DNA of 64,000 nt from Bromus sterilis. Lineage: Eukaryota; Streptophyta; Magnoliopsida; Poales; Poaceae. The translations under genes and the position numbers were made by a program. Below the pieces are notes generated by a model. It worked only from the letters and a program-made list of their open reading frames with translations. It ran no database searches and was not told the origin of the DNA. Within the stretch, counting starts at the first letter, position 1, and every line of letters begins with the position of its first letter. The stretch covers positions 68,060,001-68,124,000 of the forward strand of contig OX465598.1 in the NCBI GenBank assembly GCA_950022295.1, written 5' to 3'. Positions 55,401 to 64,000 of the stretch are shown one piece after another.

Positions 55401-57244
55401 TAATGGCCTAGGGCCCACTGGTCATACACAGTTTTTTTTTATTTTTTTTCCTGGTTCAATTTAATTAGCAATTTGTTAGGGGGTATTTAGGGGCGCATGG
55501 CTCACAGGTCATAGGGCCAGGGGGTGATTAGCTTAGCGCTTATCACCTGATGGGCGGGTTCCGCCGAGCAGCGCCCCAGGCCCTCGACGGCGAGGCCAGG
55601 GAGGCCGGCGGCGAGCGTGCTCACGGCTGGGGCTACGAGAGCCTGCGGGGGAGGGCGCATTCGCGAGCTGCACGCCCTCCGCGTCGATCTACCCCATTTG
55701 CACGAGCCGAGTCGGCCCGAGGTGAGCGCACGGGCGGCAATGGCGGCTGCCGACGTGCGGCTCCAATGGCACAAGGCGAGGCGCAACGAAATCGAGCGGT
55801 TCGGGGGTTTGGTTCGAGTATATGGGGCACGGGGAGCACGTTGGTGCCAAACACGCGAGCTGAGCGGCACGCGGAGCTCGGAGGTGATAGCCATGGCGGT
55901 GGCCGGAGCACGTCACAACGGGGACGATGACTAGCGCGCAAAAACGAGTACGGTGAGAGGGATTCGAAGAGGATGCTCACATGGAGCACGATGGCGAGTT
56001 TGGGAGGGGCAGAGGAGCTCCATCGGCGACCGTGGCGAGGGAAGCGGCGCGATTGACGAGCTCGCGGTGGCTTCGGGCTCGGTTTCTTCTGCTGGGCGAC
56101 GTGGAGGACCATGGCGGAGCGGCCGGACACATTGGCTTGTCCTGGGATGGCCGGTGGCCGCGGTTAGTCACGGGAGGCGGCGACGAGTACTACGGGCGGC
56201 CATGGCGCAAGGAGGAAGGAGGGAGGGGGAGGTCTGTGGTGAGGGGGGAATGGCTAGGGGGGTGACAGGGAGGCCCTATCCCCATGGGGGAATAGGTGGA
56301 GGAGGGCAGGTGAGGGGAGAGGGGGCAGGTGAGCTCGGCCATGGCCACTGTGGCCGCGGCCATGCCGCCGACGGGGTGGGGTGGTTGGGGGGAACAGGAA
56401 GGAGAGAGAGAGAGGGGGCTGGGCCCAGGGTGGGCCTCGCCCCAGGCGGGTTTTAGTTCCTTTTTATTTTCTCTTTGTTTTGTTTCTTTTAAATTTTCTT
56501 TTCTGTTTGTATTTAATTTAGCTAGGTTTTGATTTTTGTAAAATGTTATAATTGCACCTATATTAGTGTTACACTTTAACATGATGCCACAAAAAGTTTG
56601 GTACAAAAATAAAATCCTTTAGACCTTTAAATTATTTAATATGAGGTAAAAGCTATTATTTTGCTACTGTTTTTATTTATCTACATTATTAAAACATTAC
56701 AATAAAACCCTAATTCCCTTTTATTATGGCCTACTGATTATTAGGCATTTTATAAAATTGTTTCACCAATTTTTAGTACATTTAAAATTTGCACTTGTTT
56801 ATTTTATTCCATGGCAATTTAATAATTCCTAACTATTGTTTTTATTTTAAATATTATTCCTATACCATTTTAATAAAACCCTAAACACTTAAGGTGACCT
56901 ACTGATTATTTGCAACTATTAAAAGGGGTTGCATTACTTAGGGTTTACTATAACTTTCATCTCCATTTTGAAATCAATAGAAATTTTGATAACCCAACAT
57001 TGGTTCCATAATCATCATGGCCTTGGGATCATTCAAATGACAAGGGGGATTTTGCTTAACCATGATCACGGTGATGGACATGCATCCACAAGTCTTGGAG
57101 AGAATTTATAATTTGAAAATTTTATCAGGGTGAGAATCTGACAGAGGCATGATCAAGGTGATCATGGCTTGATCATCAAAAGTAATGAGCCTTAAACAGT
57201 GGAATCACTAGAGTGATTACGGTATTGGATCTGAGGGTGTTACA
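52493..57244 (-). repeat. Y LTR copy 1 (4752 bp)
   Basis: On the minus strand it starts TGTAACACCCTCAGATCC (57244) and ends GGGGGCGTCACA (52493). The two LTR ends are themselves an imperfect inverted pair (TGTRACRCCC). Confidence 0.82.
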
Positions 57245-57737
57245 AATCTCCACCACTACAAAGAATTCTCGTCCCGAGAATTAAAAGTAGTGCAAGGGGT
57301 AGAGTTTCGGTTTTACCTTCTAACAAATCTTTTGGTTCCTGTTGTCCTACTCGAAGGAATTAATCCTTCATGTTGAGGCCTTCACTGGACTGTATCGGTG
57401 CTTCTCGATGGGGTTTCATCCTTTCGTCGGGGGCTTCATCGCACTTATGAACAGGGTAAGAGGTAAGGCTTAAGGGGGTAGGATCGATACAAGGTTAATC
57501 AAATGGGGTTGCTCAAGGTTATGGGGTACAAAGTCCTTCCAAGTTTAACATCAGGGAAGTACATCGTGAGAAGTTTCAAGCGGTTGGGCACGTATACGAT
57601 GCCGATGACGGAAGATGGGAAAAGGGCCCCGATCATCAAACACAAGCACTGAGTCTGATATCGGACGGAATATCACAAGGTAGAGGACAAGAGTCAGGTT
57701 TACACGACTGAGATTAGGGTGCCACGGTGATAATATC
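57245..57737 (-). other. Y internal segment a, primer site lost
   Basis: Carries the LTR-proximal hairpin at its left end. At the right end there is no primer site; instead a 37-bp LTR piece (57701-57737) duplicates 57780-57816 (offset 79 bp). The start of LTR copy 2 (TGTGAC) is replaced. A short frame at 57551-57784 is not a gene. Confidence 0.7.
57264..57282 (-). other. LTR-proximal hairpin of element Y
   Basis: AATTCTCG-TCC-CGAGAATT: 8-bp perfect stem, 3-nt loop, 19 nt from the LTR end (57245-57263 between). Versus element X the three outer stem pairs differ in compensating fashion. Confidence 0.85.
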
Positions 57738-60700
57738 GCCCCCAAAATCAGACCGTGTACAGTAATCATACACACAGGGTACACGACTGAGATTAGGGTG
57801 CCACGGTGATAATATCACAGCACAACACTAAACACAAAAGGATAAACAAATATATTACAATAGAGGGGGTCACACGGACCCGAGTATATAAGTCATACAA
57901 GCCATAATATCTGAGTACAGACATAGTTAGTAAGTTTTTGCCTTAAGAAGGCTAGCACAAATCACATCAGAGATACAGAACGAAAAGGCGAGGCCTCCTG
58001 CCTGGGATCCACAGTACTACTCCTGGTCAACGGGGAACTCGACGTCGTAGTAGGCGCCTCCGGGGTACTCCTGCTCCTGGGCTCCAACGTCGGCTGCAGC
58101 GGCCAATCAGGCAAAACAGTAGAGGAAATAAAGCAGGTGAGTATCTAGTATACCCGCGAGTCTTACGTCCGCTACTAAGCATTATGCATGATATCAACGG
58201 AATGAAGAGGCTGTATACAGTGGACTGAAGACAGAAGTTCAGAGCAAGGGTAAGAAGCTAGGCCTAACGAAGACTAGCATCTTCCGACGATGTCTTGCAG
58301 CATGAGGTAAGAATCAGCCAACAGTTTATATAAAACATAAAGTAACAATGAAGCAGAAGTTGCTGCAACATTGAATAATAATAAGTTGTAATAATTAACA
58401 ATGCCTCCGAGTTCACCTCCTCAACATCCCCGCGAGGAAGAGAACCCGAAACCATACAGTTTAATAATAGTTTATAGTGGTAGGATCCAGCTTCAGCATA
58501 AAGCGTCCTGTTACCGTGGACACGGCTATCGATAGATCAATTCTTCCCTGCAGGGGTGCAATTGTGTTACGCTACACGCACGGATCTCCAGGGTGACGGG
58601 AACCTTGTCAGGGAACGCTCCACCGAGGCTATCCGACACTTCATAGCCCATCTTTCAAACTCAACAGAGAGGTCATCCGCCGGACTATATCCTATGTACG
58701 CGGGGCTTTGGACCCTAACCCCGACGTACTCCTGCACGGTGCGTGACTGGCCGGTGAAGTTAAATCAAAGCAAATACAAATCACACGCCGCGGCAAATAA
58801 GACAACACCACTTCCCGGCAATCAGCCCGCGGTACTGCTGACGTCTGAAGAGTCCTCGGACGACACTAAGAAGCAGAGGAGCCCATACTCGTAATCCCAC
58901 GGGTAGGTAGTGCGTACATGGCATATAGCCAACTCAAGACATTCACTGAACCATTTAGCATTTTTATTTAACCTGCGTGACAACCGTTATCGTTGCCGCG
59001 ACTTAACTGACCCGCGGACAATGACAGCAGCCACGACCACCAGTACATCGGTGCCTGCCCCGTCGTCCCACCAAGTCACTGCGGTTACCAACAAGGTGAA
59101 CCGTCTCCTTACCTTGTCTCGCGTGTGTCCCTGGAGGAGCTCGACTTTCGTGGGTTGGTAACTCTCACGGCCAACGAACAGGGGCCAAGCAGACCGGTAC
59201 ACTGGTCGTACCCTCCCTGTCGTCCCGTCGCAATACCTCTCGCGGGCACCGTTGGGTCGCCCGACTTCTTACCTTTAGGACAACCGTTACTCAAAACCCT
59301 ATGGCGGTAAGACAAAGTCAGCCTCGAGTGGAGTACAAAGATTACTCCTTGATAGCTCACACTTGAGGTGACTAGGCATAACCCAGATAGGGCCTGAGGC
59401 GGTGTCTGCATTGTACCGTACCTGTGCAGCTATAATATTAATATCCGCGTTCACTCCCCTGAGTGATCACGGCCCTCTATCTACTCCTAGCTAACAATGC
59501 GCAGGGTTCACTGCTGAATAATGCATAAGTAATAATAGGCAGCATAGGATTAAAGGAAGGTACATCAAGGGGCAACAAAAAAAAACAGGCTATGCAATTG
59601 AATGGGATTGTAATCGTAGCAGCAGCAGTAACAATGCCTAGTGCAAGAAATGTACGGAAAGATAGGCGATATCTGGGGAAGAGAATGGCTCTGCTTGCCT
59701 GCAAGCTCGACGGTAGTAGTAGGGTCGTCGACGACGTAGTCGTACTCAGCAGCGGTGTAGTCGACGGCAGCAGCGGGGTCTACCGGAGATTAAAGGGGGG
59801 GAAGAAACAATAAATACACAACAATAATAGCAATACAAATGCAAGACATAACAGATGAAATGTAAACGGGGTTCTAACGCAGTGTAATGCAATATGCTCG
59901 GAGCGGGAATTCATCTGAGGATGAACTACCGGCTCCGGGTGATTACCGGACAGGGTGTACGGAGGGGGAAGGATCAAGCCGGAGGTGTCGTGGTTACCGG
60001 AACAACATAAGGGGGGTGTATCCGTGCTATTTGAACCATTCCGGACAACTTTCGTGTTCGGAATAAATTCATCCGGGCACTCTAACAGTACCGGACAGTT
60101 TATCGGACAGACGGTCCGGAGGGGGAATGTTCGATGTTCGTAGTGTTAGAGGGGGGTGGTAGACATACGGATAGCGTATTCGTATTCGTTGTATTTTTCT
60201 GATCAACTTTCATGTATAAAGTTTTTGAATCCGAGTTACGGTTTAAAAGTTATTGAATTTCAAAGTTTAAATCAATTTAAATGATTTTCTGGATTTGTTT
60301 TATTATTTATTTAGCATTATCCAAAACATTATCCACAACCTTATCCAGAACAGTGCTGACATGTGGGACCCACATGTCAGCCTCTGTTATTTATAAAACA
60401 TATAATTAAATTGGAAAAATGCCTCTGGACCCACATGTCAGTGACTAGTGCTTAATTAATTGGATTAACCTAAATCATTTAGTTAATTATTTAGAGGGGA
60501 CCCACCTGTCAGTGACTGAGAGGGGTATTATTTCTCTGGTTTATTTTCTTATTAAGCTAACTAAGTAATTAGGCGGGGGGGTCCACTGTCAGTGGCTCAT
60601 TAGGGGTGAGATTATCCCCTAATCAACTGGCTGACACGAGGAACCCGCTGGTCAGCCTCACCGGAGGGCTCACCGGAGCCCGTCGCCGGCGAGGTCGACG

Positions 60701-62108
60701 GGGAGCACGCCACAGGCTACGGGAGAGGGCGTGGAGGGGTTCGTTCGAACGGGCACTCCAACGGGCGTCTTCTGGTTGTCTTGGCTGGAGCGGGGGTGAC
60801 CGGAGTGGACGCCACGGTCGACGGCGGCGGCGAACGGCGCACGGGTCAGATGGCCAGCGACGAAACGGAACGCGAGCGAGCGACCTACGGGGTGGAATCG
60901 ACGCAGCGTTCTACGGGGAACACGTTGGCGCCATTTGCGTGAGCTGGGGAGCACTTGGTCGAGCCCGCGGTCATCCATGGCGGAGACCGAGCTCGGCCAT
61001 CAATGGCGGGACGGCCTACGGTTCAAGGGAGCAGGCGAGAGAGCATGGGGACGACGGGCGCGCTCACCGTGATCCTGTAGGTGAGCTTAGCGTGCGTGAT
61101 GGCGAGTTGTGGTGGCCGGAATCGACGACGACGGCGGCGCGATGCAGAAAAGGGGCCGGTGACGATGCGTCGCACGGAGGGCTTGCCGACTCGATTCCTC
61201 CGGCAGCTTGGGGTAGTCGACGACGGAGCGACTTCTGGACAACACGGCGAGATGGCTGGAGCGCGTTGGCCGCGCTTGGCCACGGTAATGGCGACGGCGG
61301 GCTCGGGGGATTTTTTTCCCCGACGATGGCGAGAGGAGGAGGAGAGGAATGGGGTGGGGGAGTTGTCCAGGGGGCTGCGGGGGTTGGCCCTATCGGGTCC
61401 ATGGCGGGAGGGAGCAGGTGAGGGAGGGGAGGACTCCAGGGGCGCCCGTGGCCACGGCGGCGCCACGGCGTCGAGCAGGTGGTGGACGTGATGGGGGCAG
61501 GTGGGAGGTGGAAGACGGGCCGGGGTGGGCTGGGCTGAGGTGGCCGTCGCCCCAGGCGAGTTATTGCGTTTTTCCCATTTTCTGGTTTTCTGTTTATTCA
61601 AATTCTTTTCTGTAATTGATTTGTTAACCCTAGCATTTTGAAAAATATAATTGGTGTTTGCAAATTAGTTTTATATATTACTGAGGTGCCACAAAAAGTT
61701 GTGCAGCAAAATAAATTCATTAGGCATTTCTTTTAAATATTAAATGCCCAAAGTAGGGGTTTTAACCTACTGTTTGAATTGTTTACAATTTTCTATAACT
61801 CCAAAAATTATCAAAGTTGGTCCCACATGATTGTAATGATTTTAGGCAATTTACAAAAATAGTTCCATGATTTTTGGAACAACTTTATTTGAGCACTTTT
61901 GTTTTAATTTCCATTTGAGGTAGTTTCAACTAGGGTTTGGTTTCATGATGAGCAAAATGCATTGGGCTTTGTGTTTTGATTACCAACCAGCATGGTTTGG
62001 ATGGAGCAGAAGCAAAGTTTGATTAAGGTCAGGGAATAACAGGGATTAACAAACAGTGATAGTCAACAGTGATGATGATTACTGTTACAGGCATCTGAGG
62101 GTGTTACA
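57738..62108 (-). repeat. Y LTR copy 2 (diverged)
   Basis: The first 2.5 kb parallels copy 1 at roughly 90-95 percent; the GC-rich portion and what follows differ strongly in order and content. Ends GGGTGTTACA at 62108. Confidence 0.78.
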
Positions 62109-62536
62109 CTTAAGTACAAAGGAATTATGACTTCCAGATCGGGAGGTGGATGCAACTATCCACACGGACTTATTGGTGGTAGGGGATTGCAAAGGCGATG
62201 AACACGCAGGTTCTCGGGAATTGATCAGGGAGTAATCGTTGGGATCTTCAGGTGAATCAGGCGATCATCGGGAAGGCAGTGCTCTCCGGAAGGAAGGAGG
62301 TATGAGAACCTAAAGTCAGCGATAATAAAACTTTACCAGCAAGGATAAGAGAGCAGAGTCCCAGAGCATAGGTACGGAGAAAAAGATCCTAATACCAAAG
62401 ATATCACACGTAGTGACATCGATGTGGGCCCGTAAGCCAAACATTAAGTTAGCAAGTAGTTTTGCAAATACTAGACTCGACTTCGACCGAGGAGTGGTTA
62501 GGGGCTTCCTACAGGCAGTCGGCTGTGATACCAACT
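62109..62536 (-). other. Y internal segment b with primer binding site
   Basis: The primer site (minus) TGGTATCACAGC at 62522-62533 matches iMet at 11 of 12 positions. The leader shares CTAGACTCGACTTCG with element X. The LTR-proximal hairpin of X and segment a is not conserved here. Confidence 0.75.
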
Positions 62537-64000
62537 TGTGACGCCCCCAAAATCAGACCGTGTACATTAATCATACACGCAAGGTACACGATCGAGATAA
62601 GGGACTCACGGTGATATATCACAACACAACTCTACAAATAAAAATAATACAAGCTGTTTAATACAAGTCAGGGGCCACGAGGGCTCGAATACAACAGCTC
62701 GAGAGCACAAAGTCAGCGGAAGCAATAGTATCTGAGTACAGACACAAGAATACAAGGTTGCCTTAAGAAGGCTAGCACAAAAACAACAACGATCGAAAAG
62801 GCGAGGCCTCCTGCCTCGGGAAGCGGCGCGATTGGCGAGCTCGCGGTGGCTTCGGGCTTGGTTTCTTCTGCTGGGCGACGTGGAGGACCATGGCGGAGCG
62901 GCCGGACACATTGGCTTGTCCGGGGATGGCCGGTGGCCGCGGTTAGTCACGGGAGGCGGCGACGAGGGCGGACATGGTGCAAGGAGGAAGGAGGGAGGGG
63001 GAGGTCTGTGGTGAGGGGGGAATGGCTAAGGGGGTGACAGAGAGGCCCCATCCCCATGGGGGAGTAGGTGGAGGAGGGCAGGTGAGGGGAGAGGGGGCAG
63101 GTGAGCTCGGCCATGGCCACTGTGGCCGCGGCCATGCCGCCGACGGGGTGGGGTGGTTGGGGGGAACAGGAAGGAGAGAGAGAGAGGGGGGCTGGGCCCA
63201 GGGTGGGCCTCGCCCCAGGCGGGTTTTAGTTCGTTTTTATTTTCTCTTTGTTTTATTTCTTTTAAATTTTCTTTTCTGTTTGTATTTAGTTTAGCTAGGT
63301 TTTGATTTTTGTAAAATGTTATAATTGCACCTATATTAGTGTTACACTTTAACATGATGCCACAAAAAGTTTGGTACAAAAATAAAATCCTTTAGACCTT
63401 TAAATTATTTAATATGAGGTAAAAGCTATTATTTTGCTACTGTTTTTATTTATCTACATTATTAAAACATTACAATAAAACCCTAATTCCCTTTTATTAT
63501 GGCCTACTAATTATTAGGCATTTTATAAAATTGTTTCACCAATTTTTAGTACATTTAAAATTTGCACTTGTTTATTTTATTCCATGGCAATTTAATAATT
63601 CCTAACTATTGCTTTTATTTTAAATATTATTCCTATACCATTTTAATAAAACCCTAAACACTTAAGGTGACCTACTGATTATTTGCAACTATTAAAAGAG
63701 GTTGCATTACTTAGGGTTTACTATAACTTTCATCTCCATTTTGAAATCAATAGAAATTTTGATAACCCAACATTGGTTCCATAATCATCATGGCCTTGGG
63801 ATCATTCAAATGACAAGGGGGATTTGGCTTAACCATGATCACGGTGATGGACATGCATCCACAAGTCTTGGAGAGAATTTATAATTTGAAAATTTTATCA
63901 GGGTGAGAATCTGACAGAGCCATGATCAAGGTGATCATGGCTTGATCATCAACAGTAATGAGCCTTAAACAGTGGAATCACTGGAGTGATTACTGTACTG
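62537..64000 (-). repeat. Y LTR copy 3 with a 3.27-kb internal deletion, continues past window
   Basis: 62537-62815 matches copy 1 from 52493; it then jumps to the equivalent of about 56039. The breakpoints share GGGAA (52773-52777 and 56039-56043). From there it follows copy 1 closely to the window end. Confidence 0.85.

Larger units (their letters stand above)
52493..64000 (-). mobile_element. array of long-LTR non-coding retrotransposon Y (LTR-int-LTR-int-LTR)
   Basis: Three LTR copies (52493-57244, 57738-62108, 62537 to the window end) with two short internal segments. Outer copies 1 and 3 are nearly identical where they overlap; the middle copy is clearly more diverged, especially over 60.6-62.1 kb. 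This suggests recombination or nesting between related elements rather than a simple tandem. No gag or pol anywhere. GC-rich frames (e.g. 55953-56456, 60606-61421) are low complexity. Confidence 0.82.

Noticed and set aside
60606..61421. 271-residue frame in Y LTR copy 2
   Set aside because: Gly/Arg-rich, not conserved with the corresponding part of copy 1, no recognisable domain.
1..64000. CRISPR arrays, bacterial defence systems, prophage genes
   Set aside because: The repeats are LTRs and other eukaryotic transposon parts; no spacer-repeat pattern and no bacterial gene structure.

Overview
The window looks like a grass chromosome of the wheat/barley tribe (Triticeae): one spliced host gene in a block of low-copy DNA, with deeply nested LTR retrotransposons on both sides. 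There is no bacterial-type gene organisation, and I saw no CRISPR array, rRNA gene or stand-alone tRNA gene. This is judged from repeat style, the GC-rich intron-bearing gene and LTR types; no database was searched.

Layout. 1-7462: an Athila-like gypsy element on the minus strand (gag-protease only, tRNA-Asp primer site). 7463-15851: a large fold-back, two arms of about 4.2 kb carrying gag-protease and an Athila ORF1-like frame, meeting at a 37-bp spacer. 15852-17043: an LTR of related style. 17044-39.06 kb: a chromodomain gypsy element (chromovirus) split by a 17.4-kb copia element (18573-36012, 5-bp target duplication). The copia has gag, protease and integrase but no visible reverse transcriptase or RNase H; instead it carries a very long accessory frame. 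It was itself hit by a long-LTR element (26002-30956, minus strand) and a Mutator-like element with a 9-bp target duplication (32146-33109).

39.06-50.34 kb is the gene island. It holds one complete nitrate/peptide-family transporter gene (NPF4 clade, closest in remembered sequence to AtNPF4.6/NRT1.2/AIT1), four exons between 41344 and 48161, predicting 591 residues (580 from the second ATG). tRNA-derived SINE copies lie on both sides. 50.34-52.49 kb is a stack of truncated LTRs, and 52493-64000 is an LTR-internal-LTR-internal-LTR array of a non-coding element with LTRs of about 4.4-4.8 kb and internal domains under 0.5 kb.

The genes do not form a pathway: all coding fragments except the NPF gene belong to decayed transposons. 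The most interesting signal is a hairpin with a 3-nt loop found exactly 19 nt from the 3' LTR in three elements (the coding chromovirus and both long-LTR non-coding families), with stem bases that change in compensating pairs. It ties the non-coding giants to chromovirus ancestors and may be a functional RNA or DNA structure next to the polypurine tract.
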